A DNA stretch of 20,563 nucleotides from CBFDBF01 sp050287725. GTDB lineage: Bacteria; Pseudomonadota; Gammaproteobacteria; Chromatiales; Chromatiaceae. The DNA is taken from the NCBI GenBank assembly GCA_050287725.1, contig JBNKCL010000066.1:1-20563 (forward strand), in the 5' to 3' direction. Both the position numbers and the translations under genes were made by a program. A model generated the notes under the pieces. The model was not told the origin of the DNA. It did not search any database and saw only the letters and a list, made by a program, of their open reading frames with translations. Positions 7,576 to 14,601 of this stretch are shown here, piece by piece; position 1 is the first letter of the stretch, and each line of letters begins with the position of its first letter.

Positions 7576-8492
7576 ACTGCCTGCTCCTCAAACATCGGGC
7601 GGCACTCCTGCAACTGCTCCGCCGTCAGCAGAAACACCCCGGAACCGCCCCGCTCGAATTCCGGCCAGAAGAAGGGGACCTGGGGGTAACGCTGCTCCAG
7701 AGCCACGGCGCTGTTACCCACCTCCACTACCAGAATGCCATCCGGGTTCAGGTGGTCCGGGGCCGCCTGCAGGATGCGGCGCACGATGTCCAGCCCCTCT
7801 TCGCCCGCTTCCAGTCCCAACGCGGGCTCGTGCCGATATTCGGCCGGCAGTTCCGCCATCTCCGCCCGGCTGACGTAAGGGGGGTTACTGACGATGAGGT
7901 CGTAGCGCCTGCCCTCCAGGGCGGAAAACAGATCGGATTGAATCGCCTCGACCCGCTCGTTGAGATGGTAACGTCCGATATTGATCCGCGCCACCTCCAG
8001 CGCTTCCGGCGAGATATCGGCCGCCTCCACCTCCGCCTCGGGAAACGCCTGAGCGCAGGCGACCGCGATACAACCGCTGCCGGTGCAGAGATCCAGGACC
8101 CGATGAACCTGATCCGGCTCGATCCAGGGTTCGAATCCTCCCTCGATCAGTTCTGCGATGGGCGAGCGGGGAACCAGCACATGCTCGTTTACATAGAAAT
8201 CGAGTCCGGCGAAGGTTGCTTGGTGGATCAGATAGGCCGCCGGCAGCCGCTCCTCGATCCGCCGGATCAACAGCTGGCGCACCGCCTCCCGTTCGTTCGG
8301 GGTAAGCCGGCTCTCGAGATAGACAGGGGGGAGATCATAGGGCAGATGCAGGGCGTGCAGCACCAGCAGGGCCGCCTCGTCCAGGGCGTTGTCGGTACCG
8401 TGGCCGAAAAACAGACCCGCCTCGTTGAAGCGGGTTGCACCCCAACGGATAAAGTCACGCACGGTTTCCAGAGAAACGGTTTCCCAGGACAT
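7572..8492 (-). CDS. prmB: Ribosomal protein uL3 (L3) N5-glutamine methyltransferase PrmB
   Basis: This 306-residue class I methyltransferase uses SAM to methylate a glutamine of ribosomal protein L3. The N-terminal helical domain (about 1-105) precedes the SAM fold, whose motif I is DLCTGSGCIA (134-143), and the glutamine-binding NPPY lies at 203-206. The nearest relative, PrmC (release-factor methyltransferase), has the same NPPY, but the N-terminal domain sequence, LVPRSPIAELI (106-116) and the length (E. coli PrmB 310; PrmC 277) favour PrmB. A purine-rich gagaagg precedes the ATG. It is the first gene of an operon with the 109-residue gene and hemN, overlapping the former by 4 bases. Confidence 0.92.
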   Translation of the reverse strand: MSWETVSLETVRDFIRWGATRFNEAGLFFGHGTDNALDEAALLVLHALHLPYDLPPVYLESRLTPNEREAVRQLLIRRIEERLPAAYLIHQATFAGLDFYVNEHVLVPRSPIAELIEGGFEPWIEPDQVHRVLDLCTGSGCIAVACAQAFPEAEVEAADISPEALEVARINIGRYHLNERVEAIQSDLFSALEGRRYDLIVSNPPYVSRAEMAELPAEYRHEPALGLEAGEEGLDIVRRILQAAPDHLNPDGILVVEVGNSAVALEQRYPQVPFFWPEFERGGSGVFLLTAEQLQECRPMFEEQAV

Positions 8493-8561
8493 AGCCTTCT
8501 CGCTCGCCTATAGAAAGAAAGCGGGAAGGATAGGGAATTTACCGGTCTTTTACCAGCGATC

Positions 8562-8622
8562 CGCCGGGAACCGGCGCGGAATGCCCTCCGAAGGCAAATA
8601 TGCCTTCGGAGTATCCATTCCG
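8562..8622. repeat. Two tandem hairpins between iscR and prmB
   Basis: Hairpin one is cgccgg (8562-8567) and ccggcg (8571-8576) with a gaa loop. Hairpin two has an inner perfect 11-bp stem (8586-8596 with 8601-8611, loop aata), and an outer perfect 7-bp stem cggaatg (8577-8583) with cattccg (8616-8622). They lie about 25 bases past the iscR stop on the minus strand. No T run follows, so they may be an mRNA 3'-end stabiliser, a weak terminator or a repeat-type element. Confidence 0.6.
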
Positions 8623-8646
8623 TTTCCGCGATATCGGGGGACGGCC

Positions 8647-9126
8647 TCAGGCCGCTTCCGATTTCTCCCGGCGATGGTAGGCCGCACAGCCTCCCTCACT
8701 CTTATCGCAGCCGCCGACCTCAAGGCCGCCGCGGTGCACCAGGTCCGCCAGCGAGATATCGCTGAGGAAGGTGTAGATCTCCCGGCTCAACTCGTCCCAC
8801 AGGTTGTGCGTCAGGCAGATCTTCCCTTCCTGGCAGTCCCGGTTTCCGCTGCAGCGGGTGAACTCCACCCACTCGTCCACCGCACAGATGATATCGGAGA
8901 TAGAGATATCATCCGCCGGTCGACCCAGGTAGTAGCCGCCGCCCGGACCACGGACGCCCTTCACCAGCCCTTTCGCGCGCAGACCGGCAAACAGCTGTTC
9001 CAGGTAAGAGAGAGAGATCCCCTGGGTTTCGGAGATCTCGGCCAAGGTTACCGCTCGATCTCCACCATGGAGAGTGAGATCCAGCATCGCAGTGACGGCA
9101 TAACGCCCTTTGGTAGAAAGTCTCAT
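8647..9126 (-). CDS. iscR: Rrf2-family Fe-S cluster regulator IscR
   Basis: IscR binds a [2Fe-2S] cluster and controls Fe-S assembly genes in response to cluster status. The 159-residue protein starts MRLSTKGRYAVTAMLDL. I chose the ATG at 9126 because it matches the family N-terminus (E. coli IscR has 162 residues) and has taaggaat as a ribosome-binding site at proper spacing; the open frame extends 14 codons upstream through the leader palindrome and is not used. The winged helix-turn-helix covers about 26-62. The cluster ligands Cys92, Cys98, Cys104 and His107 occupy the same positions as in E. coli IscR, which makes it a true IscR rather than NsrR or RsrR. Two further cysteines lie near the C-terminus (140 and 147). 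Unusually, no iscS, iscU, iscA or other cluster gene follows. Confidence 0.93.
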   Translation of the reverse strand: MRLSTKGRYAVTAMLDLTLHGGDRAVTLAEISETQGISLSYLEQLFAGLRAKGLVKGVRGPGGGYYLGRPADDISISDIICAVDEWVEFTRCSGNRDCQEGKICLTHNLWDELSREIYTFLSDISLADLVHRGGLEVGGCDKSEGGCAAYHRREKSEAA

Positions 9127-9144
9127 AATAATATTCCTTATGTT

Positions 9145-9170
9145 GAATGGTAGATTAATTCCTACCATTC
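9145..9170. promoter_or_regulatory. Inverted repeat in the iscR leader
   Basis: gaatggtag (9145-9153) and ctaccattc (9162-9170) form a perfect 9-bp inverted repeat with an 8-base spacer. It lies between the predicted transcription start and the iscR ribosome-binding site. It could be an operator for a dimeric regulator or an RNA hairpin. It does not clearly match the published IscR type 1 or type 2 motifs. Confidence 0.55.
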
Positions 9171-9184
9171 TTATAGGGTATAAA

Positions 9185-9213
9185 AAGTATCAGTTCCCTA
9201 GGGAAATTGTCAA
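9185..9213 (-). promoter_or_regulatory. iscR promoter with a palindrome in its spacer
   Basis: On the minus strand TTGACA (9213-9208) and ATACTT (9190-9185) are 17 bases apart, and the start would be near 9178. The spacer holds the perfect 12-bp palindrome ttccctagggaa (9194-9205), well placed for a repressor to block polymerase. Upstream, towards 9243, the DNA is AT-rich with a run of nine A/T, like an UP element. IscR autoregulation is known in other bacteria; that this palindrome is its site is inference. Confidence 0.6.
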
Positions 9214-9303
9214 GATTATATTGGAAAGATTCTAAAAAAAAATCACCGAACCCGGCCGCCACACTGCGAAATGACCGTTCCCCCCGCCCCGGGGACCCGG
9301 CTA

Positions 9304-9777
9304 TCAGCGATGGGCAGACAAAGAACACCCAAATCCTGAAAATCGATGGCCCTGGCCCACACAATAAGAGAGCCATTTTGAGAGGAAAAGGTTCACTTTC
9401 CATTTCTGATCCAGCGTTGGATGCTCCATACCCCGGTTGAGGGGCAGGATGCGTTGCCGCAGTTCCAACACCTCGACTTGGCCGGAATCGTGATAGATCC
9501 GGAGTTTGGCGTCGGGATCCGGATGGGAACCGTTTTCCTGGCTGAAATGGTATGTGAGCTGCAGTAGCGTCGTATAAGGGGTCTGCTCCAGCACCTCGAG
9601 ATGGAGATCCATGGCGCCCTGCCGCCGTGAAAGGTATCGGCCCTGGAGTGTCCGGATGTCGGGAGCCAGTCTCAGCAGATGGCGGTAGTTCTCCTCGCAC
9701 AGGTCCAGCAACTGACCCACCGAGGGCCGTTGGAGAAACAGACCGCGCAGGGCCTGAGGATACCAACCTCTTCTCAT
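9304..9777 (-). CDS. yqiB: DUF1249 family protein, YqiB-like
   Basis: This 157-residue cytoplasmic protein of unknown function resembles E. coli YqiB (140 residues). Shared features include the N-terminal LCEENYRHLLRL, the central HLEVLEQTPYTTLLQL, the LRIYHDSGQVEVLEL stretch, and the C-terminal KWKVNLFLSKWLSYCVGQGH. The C-terminus is about 10 residues longer than the E. coli protein. Ribosome-binding site aggga(g) precedes the ATG at 9777. In enterobacteria yqiB often sits near nudF, cpdA and parE; here it is alone, between iscR and the thioredoxin gene. A run of nine T on the minus strand (9243-9235), after a GC-rich stretch, may act as its terminator, but a strong stem is not evident. Confidence 0.78.
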   Translation of the reverse strand: MRRGWYPQALRGLFLQRPSVGQLLDLCEENYRHLLRLAPDIRTLQGRYLSRRQGAMDLHLEVLEQTPYTTLLQLTYHFSQENGSHPDPDAKLRIYHDSGQVEVLELRQRILPLNRGMEHPTLDQKWKVNLFLSKWLSYCVGQGHRFSGFGCSLSAHR

Positions 9778-9857
9778 TTTCTCCCTACCTGCACCGCAAC
9801 CGAAGCGGCCGAAGCGGGAACCGCCGTTTGCTCTGAATACATGCTTTTGATCGTAAC

Positions 9858-9893
9858 AAAAAACGCCCCATCTTTATGGATGGGGCGTTTTTT
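9858..9893. terminator. Strong bidirectional terminator
   Basis: cgccccatc (9864-9872) pairs perfectly with gatggggcg (9879-9887) around a 6-base loop. It is flanked by A6 on the left and T8 on the right, so it can end transcription from either strand. It closes the thioredoxin gene on the minus strand, and its A run is also a T run for that direction. Confidence 0.92.
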
Positions 9894-9931
9894 TTCACAT
9901 TCAAGTAACAGGCGTGACGACAGAAACCGGC

Positions 9932-10306
9932 TCAGGCACTCCCTTCCTGTTCCGCGATCTGTTTGTGAACCTCGGCCATATCCAGGTCGGAGGCACGCTT
10001 GATCAGTTCCTTGAAACCGGACTCCGGCAAGGCGCCCGCCTGGGAAAAGATAATCACCTTCTCCCGGAAGATCATGAGCGTGGGGATGGAGCGGATCTGG
10101 AAATGGGCCGCGATTTCGTGCTCCTCCTCGGTATTCACCTTGGCGAAGACGATCTCCGGATGCTCCTCGGATACCTTCTCGTAGGTGGGCGCGAACGAGC
10201 GGCAGGGACCGCACCACGGAGCCCAGTAATCCACGATTACAAAATCATTGCCGGTTACGACTTCTTCGAAGTTCTCTTTATTCAGTTCGATGACAGCCAC
10301 ATCCAC
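9932..10306 (-). CDS. Thioredoxin
   Basis: This 124-residue cytoplasmic dithiol protein reduces disulfides. The active site WCGPC has Cys32 and Cys35, the buried acidic residue Asp26 is present in VIVDYWAP, and the cis-proline Pro75 is in SIPTL. The core thus matches classical thioredoxin, but the C-terminus after about residue 105 carries an extra charged tail (about 20 residues), making it longer than E. coli TrxA (109). It has neither the extra N-terminal zinc domain of TrxC nor a signal peptide. A gggag ribosome-binding site precedes the ATG at 10306. It stands as a single gene between two terminators. TrxA or a close paralogue is likely; I do not assign a symbol. Confidence 0.9.
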   Translation of the reverse strand: MDVAVIELNKENFEEVVTGNDFVIVDYWAPWCGPCRSFAPTYEKVSEEHPEIVFAKVNTEEEHEIAAHFQIRSIPTLMIFREKVIIFSQAGALPESGFKELIKRASDLDMAEVHKQIAEQEGSA

Positions 10307-10334
10307 TCTCCCGTTACGATCCCTAAAGGTTATG

Positions 10335-10362
10335 ATTCTATCAGAATTTGCTAATTAACCAA
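10335..10362 (-). promoter_or_regulatory. Probable thioredoxin promoter
   Basis: On the minus strand TTGGTT (10362-10357) and TAGAAT (10340-10335) are 16 bases apart and sit directly after the adk terminator. The start would be near 10328, about 22 bases before the ATG. This fits a promoter serving this single gene. Confidence 0.45.
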
Positions 10363-10388
10363 AAAGCCGGGCACCGCACCCGGCTTTT
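10361..10388. terminator. adk terminator
   Basis: aaaaagccggg (10361-10371) pairs with cccggctttt (10379-10388) around a 7-base loop. On the minus strand the stem is followed by T5, right after the adk stop, a classic intrinsic terminator; the T run also works on the plus strand. Confidence 0.88.
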
Positions 10389-10400
10389 CCGGTAGCAGCT

Positions 10401-11054
10401 TTATCCCAAGGCTGCGAAGATGGTGTCCCGGATCTGGTCCACCCCGCCCACACCTTCGATCCGGTGGTATTTGGGAGCGCCGTCACCCCCCCGTTTCGCC
10501 CAATCGGAGTAGAAAGCGATCAACGGTTCGGTCTGATCGTGATACACCTTGAGACGCGCCTTCACGGTCTCCTCTTGATCGTCATCCCGCTGGATCAACT
10601 CCTCACCGGTCACATCGTCCCGCCCCTCCTGCTTGGGCGGATTGTAGAGCACATGGTAAGTGCGCCCGGAGGCGAGATGCACCCGGCGGCCGGACATGCG
10701 TTTGATGATCTCCGCATCGGGGACATCGATCTCCACTACCGCATCGATGCCGACCCCGGCCTCGCGCAACGCCTCCGCCTGGGGGATGGTGCGGGGAAAC
10801 CCGTCGAACAGGAAACCGTTCTGGCAATCCGGCTCCTTGATCCGTTCCTTTACCATGCCCATGATGATCTCATCGGAGACCAGGCCGCCCTCGTCCATGA
10901 TCTTCTTGGCCGCTTTGCCCAGTTCGGAGCCCGCCTTGACGTGCGCCCGCAGCATATCGCCCGTGGAGATCTGGGGAATCTGATATCGTTCTTTGATGTA
11001 ATTCGCCTGGGTGCCTTTGCCGGCACCGGGACCACCCAGCAGTATCACTCGCAT
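10401..11054 (-). CDS. adk: Adenylate kinase
   Basis: This 217-residue enzyme catalyses ATP + AMP to 2 ADP and keeps the cell's adenylate pool balanced. The P-loop is GGPGAGKG (7-14), the AMP-binding DGFPR is at 84-88, and the catalytic RDDD at 156-159 includes Arg156. The lid (about 122-159) is the long form and has no zinc-binding cysteines, which is normal for Gram-negative bacteria. Length agrees with E. coli Adk (214). I take the ATG at 11054, which follows a gaggag ribosome-binding site; the open frame upstream of it runs into the divergent gene and is a shadow. The gene is monocistronic, with a clear terminator. Confidence 0.97.
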   Translation of the reverse strand: MRVILLGGPGAGKGTQANYIKERYQIPQISTGDMLRAHVKAGSELGKAAKKIMDEGGLVSDEIIMGMVKERIKEPDCQNGFLFDGFPRTIPQAEALREAGVGIDAVVEIDVPDAEIIKRMSGRRVHLASGRTYHVLYNPPKQEGRDDVTGEELIQRDDDQEETVKARLKVYHDQTEPLIAFYSDWAKRGGDGAPKYHRIEGVGGVDQIRDTIFAALG

Positions 11055-11186
11055 CGCGGCAACTCCTCGTCGCTTCAAAAGGTAAAGTCTGCCACAGGAG
11101 CGCCGGAGAGACCATTCGACCCTGCCGATCGAGCGATTCATGGAATCTATCTCTCCCCCGTCATGCTTTGGTGATACGCTTTCGCT

Positions 11187-11780
11187 ATGAAAACCGTCCC
11201 GGTCAATCTGGTCATGGCGCTGCCGGCGGAGGCCAAGCCGGTGACCCGCCATTTCGGGCTGCAACGCGACCCATCCGCGACCGAATTTCCGCTCTACCGC
11301 GGTACAGGGATGGCGCTGACGGTCAGCGGCCCGGGGCAGGCGGCGGCCCAACGGGCCACCGAGTGGCTGGGCTCTCTGGTGCGAAATGAGGCGATCTGGA
11401 TCAACCTCGGGATCGCCGGCCACCCCACCCGCCCCGTGGGCCAGGCGGTGCTGGCCGATCTCGTGGAGGACGATGCAACGGGCGAGCAGTGGCAAACCAC
11501 GCCCCTGCCGGTCCCGCCCTGCGCCACCGACCGGGCGATCACTTTGAACAATCCGGACCTTAACTATCAGAGAAACGCACTGGTGGAGATGGAGGCGGCC
11601 GGCTTCTTCCGGGCCGCCAGCGCTCTTGCCGCCCCCGGCCGGATCTACTGCCTCAAGATCGTCTCCGACAACCGGCAGAATCCGGCGCACGGAATCACCG
11701 GCAAGCGGGTATCACAACTGCTGGAGGAAGGGCTGGCGACCCTCGAATCGTTGTTGCAACAAGTGAGGAACAACCCATGA
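11187..11780 (+). CDS. Nucleoside phosphorylase/nucleosidase-like protein
   Basis: This 197-residue protein belongs to the PNP_UDP_1 superfamily, whose members cleave the N-glycosidic bond of nucleosides or related compounds such as methylthioadenosine and S-adenosylhomocysteine. Support comes from NLGIAGHP (73-80), from VEMEAAGF (133-140), which matches the ribose/ purine-binding VEMEAAA of the family, and from the following VSD (159-161) with a candidate catalytic Asp161. It is shorter than standard MTA/SAH nucleosidase (about 230 residues), and the region between 90 and 130 is compact, so substrate and even activity are open; an HpnG-like or futalosine hydrolase-like role is also possible. 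Its stop overlaps the start of the SDR gene (ATGA), so the two are co-translated. It is divergent from adk. Confidence 0.65.
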   Translation: MKTVPVNLVMALPAEAKPVTRHFGLQRDPSATEFPLYRGTGMALTVSGPGQAAAQRATEWLGSLVRNEAIWINLGIAGHPTRPVGQAVLADLVEDDATGEQWQTTPLPVPPCATDRAITLNNPDLNYQRNALVEMEAAGFFRAASALAAPGRIYCLKIVSDNRQNPAHGITGKRVSQLLEEGLATLESLLQQVRNNP

Positions 11781-12511
11781 ATCCGATCCCGGAAAACGTC
11801 ATCGTCACCGGCGCCAGCCGCGGCATCGGCCGGGCCGTTACCGAACGGCTGCTGGCCGAGGGATGCCGGGTGATCGGTATCGCCCGCCGTTTCGATCCGG
11901 ACGATCCGTTCGGGAGCCGCTTCCAGCCGGTGACACTCGACCTCTCGCGCATCGACGAACTGCCGGAGCAACTCCGGAAGCTGCGCCGGGAGTACCCGGA
12001 GACCGAAGCGCTGATCTGCAACGCCGGGTTCGGGCGCTTCGGTTCACTGGAGGAGTTCTCGCCGGAACAGATCCGGGAGCTGATCGACACCAACCTCACC
12101 AGCCAGATCCTGATGGCCCGGGAGTTCCTGCCGGCGTTGAAGAGCCGGGGCAGCGGCGACCTGATCTTCATCGGTTCGGAGGCGGCGCTGCACGGCGGAC
12201 GCAAGGGTGCCGTCTACTCCGCCACCAAGTTCGCCCTGCGCGGCCTGACCCAGTCGTTACGCGAGGAGTGCACGGGCGCCGGGGTGCGGGTGGGGATCGT
12301 CAATCCGGGCATGGTGCGCACCGGTTTCTTCGACCGGCTCGATTTCCGGCCGGACGATGACGAAGCGTGCCACCTGACCCCGGAGGATGTGGCCGAGGCG
12401 GTCTGGCTGATGCTCTCCACCCGCCGCGGTGCCGCCATCGACGAGATCAACCTGTCGCCTCAGAAACGGGTGATCCGGTTCAGCGGCCAGGAAGATCCGA
12501 AAAAGGGATAA
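11777..12511 (+). CDS. Short-chain dehydrogenase/reductase
   Basis: This 244-residue protein has the classical SDR fold for NAD(P)-dependent oxidation or reduction. The nucleotide-binding motif is TGASRGIG (11-18), NAG lies at 82-84, and the catalytic tetrad Asn106, Ser134, Tyr147 (YSATK) and Lys151 is complete. Arg37/Arg38 after the second strand suggest preference for NADP(H). A C-terminal KRVIRF tail and the general pattern resemble YdfG-type or 3-oxoacyl-ACP-reductase-like enzymes, but the substrate cannot be read from the sequence. The ATG overlaps the stop of the nucleosidase-like gene by 4 bases, so a joint pathway is likely. The gene ends 4 bases before the stop of convergent trmO, with no terminator between. 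Confidence 0.85.
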   Translation: MNPIPENVIVTGASRGIGRAVTERLLAEGCRVIGIARRFDPDDPFGSRFQPVTLDLSRIDELPEQLRKLRREYPETEALICNAGFGRFGSLEEFSPEQIRELIDTNLTSQILMAREFLPALKSRGSGDLIFIGSEAALHGGRKGAVYSATKFALRGLTQSLREECTGAGVRVGIVNPGMVRTGFFDRLDFRPDDDEACHLTPEDVAEAVWLMLSTRRGAAIDEINLSPQKRVIRFSGQEDPKKG

Positions 12512-12515
12512 GCGT

Positions 12516-13217
12516 TCAACCGGCGTCCCCCAGTTCCACGACCTCTACATTGCCGTCCTCCACCCGCCAGCGCAGATCGAAATCATAGAAACGAAAACCG
12601 TAGATTCGCTCCCCTGCTTCCTCTTGATAAGCGGGTCGTGGATCCAACTCCAGCAGCCGGGTAATCAGCGTTCGCAGCTCAGTTCCATCGGGCCGCGCCG
12701 ACAACTGTTGTTCCGCCTTCTCCGAGAACCGGACCTGCAACTTCGGGGGGGGCGCCGCATGCGCGAAGCCGGAGCGGGCGTCGGGGATGCTGTCCACATA
12801 GGGCACGTAGGGTTTGACGTCCAGCACCGGGGTGCCGTCCACCAGGTCGATCCCCGCCAGTTCCAGCCGCACCCCGGTCTCGTCCGCGATCACCCGCTCC
12901 AGCGTCACCACCGACAGCCCGATGGGATTGGGCCGGAACGGAGCACGGCTGGCGAACACCCCCACCCGGCGGTTGCCACCCAGCCGGGGCGGCCGCACCG
13001 TAGGTTGCCACTCTTCGCGCAGGGCTTGGTGAAACACGAACTGCAGCCAGAGATGAGAATATCCCTCCAGCCCGCTTACCGCCTCCGGACGGTTGAAGGG
13101 GGGCAACAGTTCCAGCACCCCGCGCACCTCGGGCACCAACCCCGGCTGCCGCGGAATCCCGAACTTCTCCTTGAACGGCGAGTGCACGATCCCGATCGGT
13201 TCGAACTCATAACGCAT
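12516..13217 (-). CDS. trmO: tRNA (N6-threonylcarbamoyladenosine37-N6)-methyltransferase TrmO
   Basis: This 233-residue SAM-dependent enzyme (also called TsaA or YaeB) methylates N6 of threonylcarbamoyladenosine at tRNA position 37. The beginning FEPIGIVHSPFKEKFGIPRQ is typical, as are the FASRAPFRPNPIGLS motif (88-102), the DLVDGTPVLDVKPYVPYVD run and the C-terminal RIYGFRFYDFDLRW. The start is ATG at 13217; a TTG two codons upstream lies inside the ribosome-binding-site spacing (gaggga) and is not used. Length agrees with E. coli TrmO (235). Divergent from sirB2, convergent with the SDR gene. Confidence 0.94.
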   Translation of the reverse strand: MRYEFEPIGIVHSPFKEKFGIPRQPGLVPEVRGVLELLPPFNRPEAVSGLEGYSHLWLQFVFHQALREEWQPTVRPPRLGGNRRVGVFASRAPFRPNPIGLSVVTLERVIADETGVRLELAGIDLVDGTPVLDVKPYVPYVDSIPDARSGFAHAAPPPKLQVRFSEKAEQQLSARPDGTELRTLITRLLELDPRPAYQEEAGERIYGFRFYDFDLRWRVEDGNVEVVELGDAG

Positions 13218-13291
13218 AATCAACTCCCTCGGTTTGGACCTGGTAGTGCGAGAAGGCTATTCTTGCCGGCAACCAACGACCATTCACCCGC

Positions 13292-13681
13292 ATGACCTAC
13301 TTCTGGATAAAAATGGTGCACGTCGCCACGGTGACGTTCAACCTTCTGTTCTTCAACCTGCGTCTCTACTGGATGCTGCACCATCCGGAGCGGGTTCGAA
13401 AACGCGGTGTCCGGCTGCTCTCGCAGAGTAACGACACCCTGCTGCTGGCGGCCGGTATCGGCCTCACCTGGATGAACGGCTGGACCCCGTTCCAGAACCC
13501 CTGGCTCATCAGCAAACTGGCGGGGCTGCTGGCCTATATCCTGTTGGGCGGCATCGCGCTGCACTGGAACGGCCCCCGGCGCCTCCGGCTTCTCAGCGGC
13601 CTGTTGGCCCTGCTCTGTTTCTGCCATATCGTCGCCGTCGCCCTGACACGGAATCCTCTCCCCTGGCTGCCGCATGGATAG
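13292..13681 (+). CDS. SirB2 family inner-membrane protein
   Basis: This 129-residue protein has four predicted membrane helices, at about 5-24, 47-62, 72-92 and 98-118, joined by short loops; a basic stretch HHPERVRKRGVR (30-41) suits a cytoplasmic loop. The beginning YFWIKMVHVATVTFNLLFFNLRLYWML and the NDTLLLAAG motif (47-55) fit SirB2/YchQ, named from Salmonella as an invasion regulator but now mostly of unknown function. There is no signal peptide beyond the first helix. The ATG has a weak ribosome-binding site. It is alone and divergent from trmO. Confidence 0.78.
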   Translation: MTYFWIKMVHVATVTFNLLFFNLRLYWMLHHPERVRKRGVRLLSQSNDTLLLAAGIGLTWMNGWTPFQNPWLISKLAGLLAYILLGGIALHWNGPRRLRLLSGLLALLCFCHIVAVALTRNPLPWLPHG

Positions 13682-13699
13682 CCCAATGAGGCTCCCGGC

Positions 13700-13726
13700 T
13701 TTGTCGGGGACGGACAAAATTTTACC
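13700..13726 (+). terminator. Weak possible sirB2 terminator
   Basis: tttgtc (13700-13705) pairs with gacaaa (13713-13718) around a 7-base loop, followed by attttacc. The position about 20 bases past the stop is suitable, but the stem is AT-rich and weak. Confidence 0.35.
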
Positions 13727-13755
13727 TGTGCGTCGATCGAAAGAGTGTAATCAGA

Positions 13756-13820
13756 ACTCTCGCCAAGGCGCCAAGCACGCAAAGAAATCAAACGCTTCGC
13801 TTGGCGTTCTTTGCGAGAGT
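13756..13820. repeat. Intergenic inverted repeat
   Basis: The outer arms actctcgc (13756-13763) and gcgagagt (13813-13820) match perfectly over 8 bp. Inside, cgccaag occurs twice in the left arm (13761-13767 and 13769-13775) and its complement cttggcg once in the right (13800-13806). From memory, caaag/cgccaag-type arms are a frequent intergenic repeat in environmental proteobacteria. Only one copy is in this window. The remaining bases up to 13943 hold the promoter region of the next gene, with no clear promoter. Confidence 0.5.
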
Positions 13821-13943
13821 ATATTTCGTTACGCCAACCGAGACCGGTCAGAACGGCACAACAGCGATCCCGAATTGAGTCCGCCGGTTTGACGACGGTA
13901 AGATGGTATCCCTGCATTCTCAGAAAACCCGGAAGCCACCAGC

Positions 13944-14594
13944 ATGAAGTTTGCCATTCTCCCCGTCACCCCGTTCCAACAGAACTGTTCCCTGATCTGG
14001 GACGAGACCACGCATCGGGGAGCGGTCATCGATCCCGGCGGAGAGATCGACCGGATCCTGGAGGCGGCCAGGGAGCTGGGGATCGAGCTGGAAAAGATCC
14101 TGGTCACCCACGCCCACGTGGACCACGCGGCGGGGGTGGCGGATCTGGTGGAACAGTGCGGCCTGCCGGTGGAGGGACCCCAGCGCGACGATGAGTTCCT
14201 GATCGAGCGCCTGCCCCAGCAAGCCGAGATCTACGGCTTTCCCCCGGCCCGGCCCTTCATCCCGGACCGCTGGTTGGAGCAGGGCGATCGGGTGCTGGTG
14301 GGTGAGCTGGAGCTGGAGGTAATCCACTGTCCGGGACACACCCCGGGCCACATCGTCTTCTTCCAGCGGGAGGCGCGGATCGCGTTCGTGGGGGACGTGC
14401 TGTTCAAAGGTTCCATCGGCCGCGCCGATTTTCCCCGTTCCGATCCTGCTGCGTTGCTCCGCTCCATCCGTGAACGGTTATGGCCGCTGGGGGATGACGT
14501 GGCTTTCGTTTCGGGGCATGGCTCCATGTCCACCTTCGGGGAGGAACGGCGCAGCAATCCGTTTGTCGCCGACGCCAATTTCCCGGACGCTTGA
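13944..14594 (+). CDS. YcbL-like metallo-beta-lactamase-fold hydrolase (glyoxalase II type)
   Basis: This 216-residue cytoplasmic protein is close to E. coli YcbL (215), a type II glyoxalase II that hydrolyses S-lactoylglutathione or related thioesters. The metal ligands are all present: His56, His58, Asp60 and His61 in THAHVDHAAG, His132 in CPGHTPGH, Asp151 in VGDVLFKG and His192 in SGHG. The start NCSLIWDE and the end SMSTFGEERRSNPF follow YcbL closely. The ATG has an upstream ggaag. The gene ends 7 bases before the convergent cimA stop. True substrate is not known from sequence alone. Confidence 0.88.
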   Translation: MKFAILPVTPFQQNCSLIWDETTHRGAVIDPGGEIDRILEAARELGIELEKILVTHAHVDHAAGVADLVEQCGLPVEGPQRDDEFLIERLPQQAEIYGFPPARPFIPDRWLEQGDRVLVGELELEVIHCPGHTPGHIVFFQREARIAFVGDVLFKGSIGRADFPRSDPAALLRSIRERLWPLGDDVAFVSGHGSMSTFGEERRSNPFVADANFPDA

Positions 14595-14601
14595 AGCCGG
14601 G

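Noticed and set aside
9155..9766. Minus-strand 203-residue frame
   Set aside because: It overlaps the yqiB gene in another frame and the iscR promoter. yqiB has the recognisable family sequence.
11055..11690. Long N-terminal extension of adk
   Set aside because: The open frame continues into the divergent gene, but adenylate kinases begin at the MRVILLGGPGAGKG methionine, which has its own ribosome-binding site.
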